Source: Callipepla californica brunnescens (Eukaryota > Chordata > Aves > Galliformes > Odontophoridae). From it: a stretch of 64,000 nucleotides of DNA. The notes beneath the pieces are model-generated. The model was not told where the DNA came from and searched no databases. It saw only the letters and a program-made list of their open reading frames with translations. The position numbers and the translations under genes are program-made. The stretch lies in the NCBI GenBank assembly GCA_023055505.1, contig JALIRH010000002.1:17219937-17283936 (forward strand). Reading direction: 5' to 3'. Every line of letters starts with the position of its first letter. The first letter of the stretch is position 1. This document shows positions 13,812-28,700 of this stretch, piece after piece.

Positions 13812-16800
13812 AAGCATCAAAACCCCTGTCAGAACTTCACCTTTCCCACAGCATTCTGGACTATTTTCTTTTTAGTACCCTACAGACCCACGTTATAAGG
13901 CACTCTGACAGAAATACTCAGAAAAGGAATAAGATGTAAAACATAAGTGGCCCCGAAAAGATACGGAAAGCAGAAACTGTTTAAAACATTAACTAATCAG
14001 CCAAATATGCCAATAAAGAAAAAATATATATGGAGTAGGTGGGTTAATGCTGGAGTTGATGTAGATCTCAGGTCATTTGAGAATGCATTTCCTCTGAGTT
14101 AAGGATAAGAAGGACATTTCTACCCCTTAAACTACATGTTATAGTTGGTAATTCTCCCACATATTAGTTTCCTTACATCCAAACCATATCATCTTTACCA
14201 GCATCTGCACAAATGCAGCCATAATCTATAGTGCATGCTATGACATTTAAGCTGAATCCTGTACACAGCCCCAAACTCCCCATGACGCAAAAAAGGAATT
14301 TTTTTTCTAAAAATATATGATTTTTTTCCTAGACATTTGTGAAATTAGTTATTTTAGTTGTCACCAATTCCAGAGAATGATGTTCATATCTAAAGTTAAA
14401 ATTAATACAAATGACTGAAGAGGCACAGCCTCATTACAAAGGATTTATACACAAACCCTCTTATCAATACCAACCTCCTAGTTCTTAGCCTCCTAAAGAC
14501 AGAAATATGGAGCTACAAATAACATTCATTTCCCAATTACTATGCCAACCAGCTCTTTTTATTATAGGCTGTATTTGCATTTGACTGACTGGCCTATTGG
14601 AAGCATAGCACTGCTAAACCATCATCAAACATTTTCTCTTTTTCAAAGACATAATCCAGACTATTCACACCAATAGTCAAGTTGATATCAACTGGTTTAA
14701 TCATTCCTTTACATGATAAGGGACAACACTCTTTGCAAATCTGGATTTTTAAAAATAACTTCACTTTCCAATTTTAACCCATCTATTATGAAACGATGAG
14801 AAATTTGTGCAGTGTAGTTGTTTGATAGATGACTTACTGTCTTCTGTTTTTCTTCAGTGGTACATTTTGGGATGCATTTTCTTTATAGTTACTATCTGCA
14901 TATGATATTCATAAAAAGTTTAGTCTTTCCTATCATGAACCATTTCTGAAGAGAGTGATTCTTACAACACTAAATTTTACTCACAATTTTTACACAAAGA
15001 GATTGAAAAAATTAGTTCAATTCATAGGGTGGTAACATACAACTCTTTGGGTATCTGCTAATCATTTAGGGGATAATGTTGTAACACAGGCATTCGTTTA
15101 ACATGTAGGAAACCTGAGACCTCCAGAGTGCTGTCAAGCAGGTCCATTAATCTCTTTGTACCTTGATCTCCTATTTTAAAAATGGTGATCAAATTATGCA
15201 TTTCTCCTGCTCTTTGTCTGTGCTCTCACTATGGCCTCTAAATTCTTTCAGGAAGAGATTTCTTTTTTTATCACAGTCTTGATTCAGACATAATAATATC
15301 AACAACATGATTATCTGTTTAATAGGCCAGTCTGGATACCAAAAACTTGTTGGCATAGGGAGTAGATATCAAATAAATATATAAACGAAGTTCAATAAAA
15401 TTCTAGAGTAAAAATGAATACTCGTATTATTTATACAGGTGTAATGGCTTGTAATTTCCTCCTATTTTAACCCACTATAATTGCTTGTTTTAAGTGAAGC
15501 TCTGACTTCACTTGCATACAAGTTAACACATGCTCTTTCTAGGCAATATGAGCCACTAAGAAATGGAAGAGAACGTTTTGTTATTATAAAGGTAGAATGA
15601 TAGCTCTTCATCATTCTGTATTTAGTGAGAAAGAAGGGAGATCCACGGAAAAAAAATGCACCTTACTTCCTGAGATGTATTCAATTGTGTTAGTGACAAT
15701 TCTTGTTTAATGTATAACTGGGAGTAAGGCAGAAAACTGTAGTGCTGAGTTTTGCATTGTGTTTCAAATTAGCCTAATTGTGTCTCAAATTAGCTTCCTT
15801 TCTCACCCCACTTATGCACCTGGAAATCTGTATCTAGCACATTTTGGCTTTTGAAATCAAAGAAAATTGAAAACTGACAGTTTTTTTTAAACTGACATTT
15901 AAACTATATCTATTTCAGAATTAAGACTGCAAAGAAAGAAATGATTAGAAGAATGAAAATTGTTCAAAAAGTCTACATTTTAAAGAAATCAGTATTTAAA
16001 TTTGGCTTCTTTAAGTATCTACCATGTTACTAATTTAGTGAAGGCCAAGATGTGGAAATGTGGATGTGTGAAAACGGCTATTTTTTTGTATGCAGATACC
16101 CTAATGTAGTATCATAACAATACCTTCAGGGTGCCCCAAGATTAAAATACTTCCATATAGCTGGAGAAATAAAGAAAAATCCATCTTGAAAAAGAATCTG
16201 TTCTGCACTGTGAAACAGATATCTAAAATCTTGATAAATTACATAGATTTCAAAGATATATTACTCCCAGTTTTTCTGGGATGATTCAGAAATGCCTCTG
16301 TTCCCCTCCTATTTGTTAAAAATATAAGAAAAAAGTAAAATAAAATCTGTATCTTCATTACTCAGATTGAATCCTAAATATTGCTTTTTTTTTTTTCAAT
16401 GAAAATATGGGAATACTTCCCCTTTTATGGGCAAAATAATACTCAAATATCCTTATGCAGATGGTCCAGGGGAAGAATTTCACCTATATAAATCCACTTT
16501 ATGGTATTTCTTTATTCTTTTTTCAATTCAGTGTTTTCACATGTGATTATATTGAAAGAGTAAGCAATAGCATTTATTTGACTTGAAAAGCAATATGGTG
16601 ATAGTGAATTCAGTCATGCTTTTACTGTTAACACTGGTGCAATGATTTATTCATTTGTTATTCCACTTATTTTTGTGCTTGAAGAAACATAAATTACAGT
16701 TACACCTCTTTATAACTACCAGTTGGCACATATGTGATACTGGTACTGACATAACATACATAATTAGAGGGGTATGTGACATTATACTTATTTTGTTTCA

Positions 16801-17370
16801 AATCAGAAACTTTCTGACTTTGTCTAATGAAAAGTACCACTGCTGTCTGGAAAATGTTAATCTATCAGAACAGTGTTATAAATTTAGATTGGTGTGTCAA
16901 ATGTGAAGAATTGTAATCGAGCTGTTAGCAGTAAAGGAAATCTAATTCAAACCACAAGTTAGAGTTTATGATGAGAAACTCAGTAATGAGCGACATTACT
17001 AAAACTGACATGATTGGTAAACCCAGCAGAGGTCTTAGCACATTGCTGGGCACAGTACAACAAGTTCATCTAAGTACAGATTTGAGCATCCATACAAGAA
17101 GCTCGTTTCACGCAAAAACATGGAAATCTCCAAACTTGTTTTTATGCTGCACTGCAGTGATTTCAGAGATCAATTAAAATATCTCTTGTAGTCATTCTTC
17201 CTAGAGCAGTCCAGAGCAATCCAGCTAATTCCATAGCACAGTGAGCTATACATGACACATGAAGTTCTTCATTTCTGACCTGAGCCACGGAACTAGTGGC
17301 ACTCCTATTCTGTAGTGAAATGATAAAAAAAGTTGCTAATATGACTACTAAGTTCTTAGTTTATAACTTA

Positions 17371-17701
17371 TGCTGTTCAACTTTTTCATTTATGATAGAG
17401 AAAACATTCATGTAGTGCCAGAAAGTGGCACTAAAGCTCTCAAACAATCCACACACACATCCATAGGCATTTGGTCTCACTGACCCAAACCTGAAAAATC
17501 TTACAGAAACAGTAACCATATTGTTCAGCAAAATAGCATTTATGACACTCTGTGTTTTCTTACGGTTCACCTCCACCAGTAACCGTAAAGTGCCGGCACT
17601 GGTAACAAGTTTGTCATTGAGATTTCTGTTGGCAGCACAGGAACTTCTGAGCTCTTCAAAATAAGTTTGGCACTGGGCACTAAAAAGGTTCACCATCACT
17701 G
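17371..17701 (-). mobile_element. Probable short non-autonomous hAT-like element
   Basis: Read on the minus strand, the element begins CAGTGATGGTGAACCTTTTT (17682-17701) followed by AGTGCCCAGTGCC, the classic form of one hAT terminal repeat. The other end, near 17371-17392, contains AAAAAGTTGAACAGCA, a plausible decayed inverted copy of the same repeat. The body is about 330 bp. A 112-codon open frame spans it on the minus strand but resembles no transposase I know and is probably fortuitous. I could not see a clean 8-bp target duplication, so the left boundary is uncertain. Confidence 0.6.
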
Positions 17702-18699
17702 ATCTAAATTATATCTTTCTTTATCAGTCAATGAGTTTTAAAATTCCCATCTAAATCAATGTTTCCAATTTTTTATATTTTCTTCCACTAGAAAAGTGGA
17801 TGAATGACTTAATTCCTTGAAATCATCTGCAAACTTGCTGCCTTTCTCACTCAGCATGTCTGTAAAGCTGACATCTGCTGCTTTACTATGATGTAATTGC
17901 TGTTTATTAAACTAATCTTCATAATCTCCACTTTAACTTTTGCCTCCCGCACTTGATTGTTACTATTGTATTCAGGACTGGTCTAAGCCCAGGACCTAAG
18001 CTAGTGAGATCTAGCAGCTAGTCCTCTTAGTATCAGGTTCAGACAGAGTCTAGCACAAAGGAGCATCAGTTCCTGATTAGAACCTTGACATGGCTGCACC
18101 ACTACAGATGTTAAATATCATGATCGTATCTTTCTTACAGAGATTATTAGTGAAGCAGTACAGTTTTCAAGGAGCCCTTGTTTCACTTTTCACCAGCAGC
18201 TGAAGCAAAGAACGCATTTCCGTTACAAGATGAAGCTGTACAATCTCATCCAACAAATGATCTCACTCTGACCCTCACACTAACTTTGCTATTAAGCAAA
18301 AACAGGCACATTTTCAAATATTGATTCCAACTAATGTCTGATCCTAACAGGCATGATCTTATCAAGGCCCTACTATAATAGAAGGAGTGTCAGAGTTAAA
18401 CAGAATAGGTTTAGATAAGATCACAATCTTCCTCACCACGATGTGATGCTATCACTGAGCAAGTATTGTATTTGAAGTAATTATCATTAATAGATATTGG
18501 CAACAGGAAGAGTGGTCACTGCTAAGATTTAAACAAATTTGTGCATGATAAAATAAAACAAGTTTTATCTCAGTGGATAGCGATATGGGATGTGCCCTAA
18601 GAGATTTCACTGCCTTTATTTTTTATCTTTTATTTTAAATGATGGATATTCAAATAAGAAAGAAATATTGAGTAGCAACATTGCTACTTTGGTTTTTTT

Positions 18700-19080
18700 T
18701 CTATCTTCTGTTTTGTGGCAAACTGCCACTTCAGCCTTCCTGCTGCTTTTCTAACATATTATCTTGGCCAGACGTCCTGCACAGTGCTATGTGGGCAGAT
18801 CCTGCTCCCTGGCTTTCACTAAAGAGCCACAGCCACAGCTGATTTCATGGTGTTCCCCTTGTGGCTGGGGAGTGGGCTGCAAGGGGGTGTCTTTCAAGAG
18901 GTATGGGCAGCAAAGTGTCACCCTTCTGGACTTCGGACTGTGTGGTTTTTTCCTTAGTTGAATTCTCCTCTGCAGATATAGGGGTAGCCTCACAGCCAAC
19001 TCTCCTAGAGAGGAGCACAGGCTGGGGCAAACAACACAAGGGAGAGGCTGATAGACATGCTGCTTAGCTTGATTGTTGCT
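18700..19080. other. GC-richer intronic block, no gene recognised
   Basis: Both strands carry overlapping open frames of 60-70 codons here, as expected from lower stop density. No splice-bounded exon, conserved protein motif or repeat family was recognised. Confidence 0.6.
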
Positions 19081-19999
19081 TCCCTGTTCATTCTGTTCTC
19101 GGCAGCCTTTCTACATTTTCAGGAAGAAGGAGGTACTGTAAAGGGAACACCTGCTATGTTGTGGCAGATTCCCTTTGAAACTCTTAAATCTTCCTCCCCT
19201 GAAGCTGCTAGCATGTAAGGCCAAAACAGCATAAAATGAAAATAGTAATTGATAGCCCTGGAAAAAATGCTATCAGCCTAGGAAAACTGAAAACACTGGT
19301 ATACGAAAAAAGTCATTTGATAGTTATGTGTGTGATATTTGTAATGAAATAGCACAAGCATAGCTAAACTTTCACACAGAAAAGCTATGCAAAAATAACA
19401 CAGAGGAAAAGGATTCAGAGCTAAAACTCCTTTAACTATTCATTCTCAGCAGAAATAAGTGTGCCACATTTGGGAATAAAAGGGCACAATCAGTTTCTCT
19501 ATGTCTGTTGTGATAACAATATCAAGCTCTAATTTGCTGTTTTTCATCCTCACAGTTCTTACAAATATTAACTAATTAAATCAATTTTAAAAATATTTCT
19601 TTTCTAAATTAATTGAGCACTTGACAAGATTACCCAAATCTCAGTCTTATGCACAAAAACCGACACACTGCTTTTCCACTTGTCTTCATGTATTTGTCTT
19701 CTCAAATGTGTGATTAACTCCAGAGCACTAAAATCTTTTTGATGATCGCTGAAGATGAATGTATCAGGACAATCAGCAGCATATGGAACACAGAATGCTG
19801 CCAGATGTTAACACACTAAAATAAAGCAGAACCATCCATGTACTCTGTATCTCATCTAAAAATAATATACTCATTGACCTTAACCCTATCAAACCAGTTC
19901 CATCTCCAAGGTCAAATAAAATAAGAGATATTTATCTTCTACAGACAGGTTCACAGACTGTACTGGTGGTGTTCAGTGTCCTGAAATGCTAGGCATCCC

Positions 20000-22020
20000 T
20001 CAGCCCCAGTGCTCTGAATGAAAGACTGGGGTGCTCAGCACCTCCTGCTGGTGCTCAGCGCTGTGCAAGCTACAGTCCTAACACACGAATTGGCACTTAA
20101 AATTTACACTCGCTTTACATTCCCTTTGTATTTTTTCAATGACCATAGGTGGAAACGATCCGTAGGAATAGACATGCAGGCTGATAAACTGTGATCTCAA
20201 ATACCTTGGCAGATTCGCATAGTTCACATGTTGTCTGTAAAAAATAACTTGAAGAATCCTTGTTAACCCAGTAATTGTGGCACAATACCATCAATGCTGA
20301 TCGCTGCTGCAGCTCTCCTGTGGCTGAACACTGTGAGGCTGTGGGGATGGCACTGAAGGCCAGAGCCAATCCTCCCCACGCCTCACAGCTATCCCAGACC
20401 ATTCTGCAGGTCCCACAGAGCAGCCAGGGAGACACAGAGAACTCTGGCAATACTACACTTGTACTTCTGAAGAGTTCAGGAGACCCCAAAGTTACAGGAG
20501 TTACAGTGAATAAAGAATGAGACTCCAGTCTAGTCCCTTTGGGATGAACGACAGCTTACTGAAGTTCAGAGAGGCTGTTTCACCCCATGGGTGCCCAAAT
20601 GCCACAGGCAGAGCGAGCAGCACAGGTGCAACTACAAAGCCACTCCAGTGCTGCACCAAGTGCTAGCAACTGGCTTGGAGGAGGGCATGCGAGGAATGTT
20701 AAGGAGGAACAGGCACTCTAAGTGGTCTCACATTTGCAAGAGGTCAAGTTCTCAAAACACGGATATCCTTTTCATTTTCCATTCTGCAATAAAATGTTAA
20801 CCATGGAGGGAGAGCTTTAAAATCAGTGCACAAAGGTACCTGTTGTCGTTACTGAGTGTTAGGGGCATTTACTGCCCTAGAAACTGCACCACAGAACAAG
20901 TGCCGAGGACACTGCTGATGCCAACAGCCTCCTCACAAAGGTTTCCACATCCAGCCCACGGTGTGTTTGCTGTTTTTCTGCCTGCCTAATCAGGGCCCTG
21001 GTACCTGATAGCGGGTGGCTGACTACAGAAATCAAGATGCAGCTTACTCCCTGAGGCACGCTGAGCACCAGATCAAAGTGCACACGTTTGGCATCCTGAG
21101 AATGCAATGCCACTGCTCTCTTCTCACATCTCTGACACAGAAACCTGAGACAGTGATCCTCAAAAAACAGACAGTATTTCTTAAGAAAGGAGTACAGAAC
21201 ATTTAAAAGCAAAGTCCAATGTAAAACTGAAAAAAAAGGCGCTGAAAAGAAAGGAAGATTAATTTAAAATTGGGTTGTTTGCAGCATGTTAATCCTAACT
21301 TCTATTAGCAAATTGGAGCAGGAGGAGAAACATTCTTAGAAAACAACCTGCAGGAAGTTAATGAGGGACATACATACCAAAGAAACATAGAGGCTCACTT
21401 TCTTATCTCCCAGCAAGCCCTTGTTGTATTTCAATTACATTTTGAAAAGGGATCCTCTACCGTGTGACCAACTCTGTCACTTGCCATAATGTCCCATCTG
21501 CCGTTTCCTGCAAAAGTGGGTCTAATTTTGGCCTTTGGAAGACAAATTTGAAAGATGTCAGCTACCAGCAGTGTCACTGGACAGCCACACAGGCTGGCTG
21601 CATCCAACTCCCAACAACATGATGCCAGAAGCCATGGGTCACCTGCTCTGCCCATTCTGCACCTACACTTCTCCCATTGGTCCAGCTCAAGCTTAATCAA
21701 ACACACGAAAGAGCAAGATATTTTGGTCCTAATGTTTGCTGCTTCACTGCTCTCTTCCCTTTATGCTAATATGTCCCAGTTTTCTTCCCAAAGTGAGGAC
21801 AACAGCTTGCAAGAGGGAGAGAGAGGGAAGAACCCTTCGTCACCTCCCTGTGCCGAGCACACCTCCCTCGGCTCCCCCGGCTTGTCTCTGTGTCCTCACA
21901 CATGGCATGAGTGCCAGCTTCGTCTTTTAGAAAGTGTGGTCACTCCTCCTCCAGCTTGGAGACCTCCACATGCAACAACACAGCTCAAAGAAGAAAAAAA
22001 TCTTGGCAGAAAGTGTTAAC
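20000..22020. other. GC-richer 2-kb intronic stretch with overlapping open frames
   Basis: GC content is visibly above the flanks, and open frames occur on both strands, the longest being 154 codons on the plus strand at 21555-22019. Its translation is Ser/His/Pro-rich with no motif I recognise, and competing frames overlap it on both strands. There is no CpG-island character, as CG dinucleotides remain scarce. It may be an old degraded repeat or conserved non-coding DNA. Confidence 0.5.
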
Positions 22021-22512
22021 TGAAGAAGTGTTTATAAATAAAAGCACAAATAATGATAATGACTAACGTAGATGAAGCTTTTATTCAAAAATATTTTCTA
22101 CTTTTTTCAGGCATACATTAAAATAAAATGTCAAAAAAGATGGAAAATATTGATCTGTGACAGTGACATTTTAAATTATGTCATTTTCTCAGAGTGAATA
22201 ATATGCAAAAACTGCGATGATATCTCAAATGCTATGTAGTTTATTCTAAATGCATCAGTAGCATTCTGCTGTCCTTCCCCTGCAGCTCACAGAAAAAAAG
22301 GCATTATTTTCTCTATTTAAAGCATAATTATTCCCTAAGGAGCTCAAATAATAAATAATAATAATAAAAAAGAAAATACATGACTGTATCTATATTTAAG
22401 GCTTTTAAATTTGCACATTTTTGTTGCTACGTTGAAATATTTTCCCCTTTACTCAAGTCTGTGAAAAAATACTGGCCAGAAGTTTATTAATGCTAGACTG
22501 TGTAAGGCAGGA

Positions 22513-22760
22513 CATGAATGAATGTGAAACAATTTGTTAACTCCCACTGCTGCAGGTGGCTGGGACTGCCCAGGAGAATAGGGATGGATGCCCAATGTTG
22601 GTGTCCCCTGCTCATGTCCCAGCAGAGCCCTAAGGGCTGCGGCCTGATGTCTCTGCAGTGCCCCTGGAGCCTGTGGAGCCGCTGTGGGCCTGGAACATTT
22701 ACAAACCTCACTAAGCACTTGCACACTTATGCTCAACACAAGCACTGTATTGCCCATATT
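22513..22760. other. GC-rich patch, no gene recognised
   Basis: A compact patch with words such as CTGCAGGTGGCTGGG and GCCCCTGGAGCCTGTGGAGC stands out from its AT-rich surroundings. It is open on both strands for about 100 codons. No family was recognised. Confidence 0.5.
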
Positions 22761-25700
22761 TTAGTGACAGAAAGGAGACTGCTGCATCTGGGAAAGGACA
22801 AGTTTTGCTACTGGCTATGTGATACTACAGCATCATTAGGAAAGCTGCTGTAGCTGAGCAGAAAGTTAAGCAAAATGTCTGTATCTCAAAAGTATCTCTG
22901 TTTTTAGGAACTAATAGCTGTGTTTTCTGCATAATTGAATGTGCTGTCTTTCATATGCTTGCAAACACCAACATATGCATGTATAAATGTATACATGTAT
23001 ATTTTCATGCACTTATAAATGTATATGTTTGTGTATATAAAGAATATACCTACTGTGCTAATTGTACTTGCTCTATATTTTTTTTCTATTCAAAACTTCA
23101 AAGAAGTACTTCCACAAAAATGTAGTTAATTTGGCTAGCAATTAAATAACTACTTTTTTTTTTTTTCTTCAATCAATCTTGCAAATGTATAGGCTATTCT
23201 TCTGAAGCCTATTCAGAGAGAAAGGGAACCAACTGGAATTTCAATCATTCCATCCTGCTGAGCTGAAGTAAGCAGCAAGTGGACACCATCTTCGTTGAAA
23301 CAACAGGTCTATTCCTTTACTCAAAGTCTTAAATTAGGACAGACAATAATTTCAAATCTTGTTATTGCTACAACGATAAGGTACGTGAGAGACAGTGATA
23401 TTGTAGTCTGCACTTCCAGTAGCACAATTCTGAAACCTATAAATGGAGAATTTTCTTCTCACACTAGAATTTCGTCTGCAGGACTCTCAATTCCAAATAA
23501 CTGCCCACTTTACTTCCACATGTTCTCCCAAGTGCTGCCACAGTTCCATGCACAACAGCATCACAGTGCTGTCCTCCACTAGCAACATCTGCTAAAGATA
23601 ACTACGTGGGCAGGCGTAGCTTTATGAATTTTCCCCACAGGAAGCCAGGAGTATCCAAGGTATTTTATCTTTATAATGGTCAGTGAGAGAATGTAAGCCT
23701 GTAAGTCTTTCAGCTCAGAGCCCCACTTAAGTACAAAATTTTTGGCTTAACAATGCATGTATCTTTGGAGACACAAACATCTTCACAGCTTTACATTCCA
23801 CTAAAATGATGCAGCTAGATTTTCCTTCACTTGTTCTATGGATGTGAAACTACGGAAAAAAATGTATCAACATTTTAGAAACTGAATTTTGGTTCAGTGT
23901 AAAAAGAAAAAAAAGATGTTAACATCTAGTGAGAACAAAGTTATTTCAAAAACGGCTGAATATTTAAATCCGACATTTTATGTCTGCTTAGCCTATACTA
24001 ATACACACGCTTCATAAAAGTGAAGAAATATCATTATAAAAAGTATGAATTTTTAAAAATTCCTCAGAGGATGACATATCTTCATCATAAACATGAATGC
24101 TGAACTGTGCCTGTTACATATTTAGTGTACTGAGCTATATGAACCACTTTCAAAGGAGCTAAGTCAGTTCCTCCTCTCATCCAAACTTCCTAAATAGGCC
24201 TGTACTCCATTCAGAAAAGTTGTGTTATGAACTGTGCAAAATCAACAATAGCAAAATAAATGGTTAAGGAGTAAAGCCTGTGGTACAGGGAGGATCAGAC
24301 TAGATGTTCGTAGTCCAGCAGCACAAGAACACCTTCTTACTCACAGGTTGTTGCAGTGGCGTTCTCTAAATTCAACATGTAAGTCCGTTTAACAGTGCAG
24401 TGTGTGCTGCAATTTGTCTTCTCTCTGCTTTTTTCCACATCCCAAAGCAGAAGAGCCTGGCACTCACAGCTGGTGTCTCCCTCTGTTTCTTTTGACCTGA
24501 ATTTTCCTCTCCCTTTTCTGCTCTGCATTCCTGCCTCTGCCCCATCTCTTCCCCACTCAGCTCTCGGCAGCTCCCAGGCAATCTTCCCCTGGATGTATTC
24601 CTCTTTGAGAAGCACCTCCCTACTGAAATAAGCTTGCTGAAATGGGACAACAAAGTTATTGAGTTTTCTCTCAGTTTAATGAGAATAATTGGTAGTATCT
24701 ACTACTTAATTAGGAGAGTATTAGGATAATGTCTGCTTAATGGACATGCTTATAGCAAGTACCAAGTAACTGAATTGTTTTTTAAAACCTTTCAAAGTGA
24801 CCAGTCATGGTTTTCAATACATACACAGTTCTGTTGTTTTGATATACAGGTGCCAAAATGAACCGTGGGCAGGTGTAGTTTTAAGAAAGGACTTCAGACC
24901 AGGAAAGAAGTTTAAAAGAAGCAATTTTAAGCAAAAATCCCCTACATAATACTCCATTTCCGAAGTAGTTGATTCAGCTATAAAGAAATAAAAAAGAATG
25001 ATGCATTTCAATCCTGTCTCGTTTTGTTTAAAAACAAAAACAAAAACAGAAAGCAAACATATTTGCATGCCTCTCAGACATGTAGTGTCTTAAATCTAAG
25101 GCTATGTTAATAACAGTATTAATAACACCGTGCTAACAGATTTTAGACAGAGGTGTGTGATCATTATGTTCATTTCTTTTTGCAGGGAATGTGCTTTTTA
25201 TAATTTCTCAGCATTCTGGAAACCACTTTCTCAAGCTTGAGAAAACCTCTTTTGACTTTTCAAGAACAGTGTTTATTCAGATCACTACTGTATCTTGCTA
25301 TCATATTAGCAACATGTTTTAAATTAACTCTGTTGTGTAAATGTCAACAAAGGAACAGAAACAACTGCTGTTTTTTACGTTTCCTTGTTTGTTTGCTTTT
25401 AAAAATGTCTGAAAATGTCTATAGATACAAGTTTCAAAGAAATTATTCCGCCATTACCTTCCCCTAAACTACATGGCTTTAAATAAGGGGAGGGTATCTT
25501 ATAAATGGTTTGGGAATGTGAGGGAATGTTCTCATAGTTCACTGATGATGGTCATATGGGTTTCCATGTCATATCAACGTATCTCAGATTTTTAAAATGT
25601 TCACATTGTTTGAAGTAGCTGGCAGTGATGCTTGCACTGAACAGAAATACTCTACCATAAGTGTAATGTGATTTGCTGTTCACAAATATTATTACATGAA

Positions 25701-28700
25701 AGTCTCCTGGTATTTGGGAAAGAAGCTATAGTGCTTCCAAACTGCAGTTTAAAACATGTATAACCTCTCAGTAATAACAGTAAAAAACTGAAAGAAATAC
25801 TTTTGTAGTCACTTGATGTCACAGGTGCGAAACCAGTATACTAAAGACTAGAATCATGGCTCGTGACTCAATATGCTATTTCTGGTAATGAAAAATAGAA
25901 GTGACTGTGCTAAGAAGAGCCAGCATCCCCATTTGCAGGTAAATGTCCAAAGACAAAACCCACCTTACACATTTCTGTGTTTAAACAACAAAACCAGCCT
26001 AGCACAGCCTAGCCATACAGAACCTCAACCAAGTGCCCAGCGAACTCTCACACTGCAACTCTGGAGATTAAAAGTTGCTGGCTACTACAGATATGAGGTT
26101 TTTGACCTGCAGTGACCAGCTGCAGATTAGCGAATGAATAACTTAACTGTATTTTGAACCTTGGCTCCTCAGCCCCTCACAGCACTACCCAATAAACTGT
26201 ACTGTGAGGCTATCTTCCAGGAAAAGCGTAGCTTTGGCACTGAACCTCCCAGATCCCATTAAAGGGTCTCTGCTGTATCCCATTGCTTGCCTGGTCCAAC
26301 CCTGCACACTTTCTTCCCACAGATTCCCGTCACAGCCACGTTGAATCCTCTTTTCCTTATCAGGATGATACAGGCCTGCACCGTGCACTCCTCCTTGTGA
26401 CAAGACCACATGAATAGGGGCAGGATCCAGCAGCTCATTGTTTCATTTCACAAAATCCTGCCATGGGCACAGATTAACACCAAAAACTAGATGGCTGCCA
26501 CCAAAGGAAATCACATCTTAAAATGCCTCTACTCATTACCACAGCCATGGCATCACCCACATCTTGAACTTCATCACAGGCCATGTGGTTCTGCACTGCT
26601 TCCTGAGAAACACTGAATGCAGTCACAATATTTGAGATGTTCTTTTGTCTCAGGGAGACAAGGAAAATATTTACAGCTGGAAAAAAGAAACTGCTTCTTC
26701 TTAAATAAGCTGCTAGCAACTTCAGCTTAGATCTGCTTATGTGCAGCAGCTATGCTTTCAGCAGTTTGTATGATCTTCCTAGAACAGTTTTCCATTCTTC
26801 TCCCTAGCCTGCTCACATCATACTTGGCATGTGAGCAAACCCACTTTCCTGTTGAAAACTACAGTCACAAGCTATGGGTTGCTGCCTTAGAGATACATTT
26901 CTGATTGCTTTTAGGTATCCAGGAACTACTGAACTTTCAGGGATGCATCAAGGTACAAAGCTGGAGCCTCACAGGTTTAAGTACTGTTTTAATCATGTTG
27001 CCTTCCTCTAGAGCTGAGTTCTCATCAACTGTAGACTGAAAAAAACAGTCTTGTACAAAATTATTTATGCGTCTGTTTGTCAAAACAGGGACATCACACT
27101 AAACCTCAAGAAACGACAGAAATATGTAACTGATCTCTTTTTAGCATAAAAGAATTGAAAAGGTAAATTTTTCTTTCTTCAAGAAATCTCAAGAAATCAA
27201 AAATCGGGAAAAGTAAAGCCTTTTAGGGGCAGACTGCCCCTCTGCTGCCACTTATCACCTGGCAACAAAACATAGTGGAATACTGGTGGGGAGGTTCAAC
27301 CTCTATGGCCATACCACCACCAACTGCCTCTGAAGTAATGGGTTTACATCACTAAAGAGGAGACATTCATAGCAACCCTTGTATTTCTCTAGGAATCCTG
27401 TGCAATTAATAAATGTTTTTGTCATGTGTAGATATGACAGTAAACTTGCCCATTACGAAAGGGCAATACCATTACCTTCTGGCATCTGAGTACCATCTTA
27501 GCTCCATTTGAAAACACTGGTATTTCATTTTCTTGGGACTATCAACTTCTATCCTTGCAGCAGAACAGAAGGAGAAGTGGAAAGAAATGGAAGGAAAACA
27601 ATGTCCAGCTGTGCCCACAGGTACAAAGACCAGCAGCTCTGAGCAAGAGCATTGTGCTAATTTAGCGAAATTATGGGAACAGATCATTAAAACTATCTAA
27701 AGAGGAGATTTATTACTGTAAATATAAGTATATAAATAGATGTTTATAAGTATTTAGATAAAGATATAAGGAATTCTTAAATTCATATTGAAATAGGAAT
27801 TAAATGCCCAGAAAACTTTTAAGATCAAAGATTCACTTTTGTTCTTAAAAAGCAACAGTCTTAAGATTTGTGATGGCTGTGTGCAGATTTTTTTCAGTAA
27901 TAGTAATGCAGCTGGGTAAGTTATTTCATAAAGAAAGAGTTTTGAACACTTTGGAATTTATGATTACTGGCTGACTCTTAGATGAGAAAAATAAAGAACA
28001 TGATTAGTCATTGAGCTTTCTCAAGTCTACCACTAGAGTTTAAGTCCTGACAGGGACCTTGCTCCATCACATCTGCTGACAGTGCTGTGGCACTGCTGAT
28101 GAAGTCTACAGGTGCTTATCCCTGTTGTAACTGTGAACAGCACTTAAATCGTTTTTGTTCAAGGTACCCAACCTTCTCCTGCTCTGAGATGTATATTGTT
28201 AATATATTTCAAGACAGAAACTTGAAAGATCTGAAAAGTATTTGACATCTGGCACAGTGACTCAATTAATTACCATGCTGAATTAATTAGCTCGTTCTGT
28301 CTCCTAAGCCAACAGCAATGAGTCTTTATTCAGCACCACAGCAATGCCTGAGATATGAAGCACTTTCACAGGATATTACAAGTACTGACTGTATAAAGTG
28401 CAGCGTGAAAGGACAGCAAGTAAGCAGTAACTGATAGGTAAATGAATCCTGTGAGGCTAACAGTCCTATATTGCTAACACAGCAAATCAGTGAAGTCAGG
28501 TAAAATACCTATGCATAAGCACCAACATATTTTCCAAGGAGGAGTCCAGCTGCAAGAATTGTGATACCCACCCGAGTTTCACAGAATTTTTCTTTCCTTT
28601 TCTCTCACATGAAAGCTTTTCTTTTTTTTTTTCCGAAGATAATTTGATGTCTATAACAATGTAATGTTTGAAGTACTCATTAAGAAATGAACTAAACCTG

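Noticed and set aside
13560..13820. Ser/Phe-rich minus-strand frame at 13560-13820
   Set aside because: It is a translation of the purine-rich tract and its ATAGATAG repeats, a pure composition effect.
21555..22019. 154-codon plus-strand open frame as a protein-coding gene
   Set aside because: It is the longest frame in the window but has low-complexity Ser/His/Pro-rich translation, competing frames on both strands, no splice or promoter support and no recognised motif.
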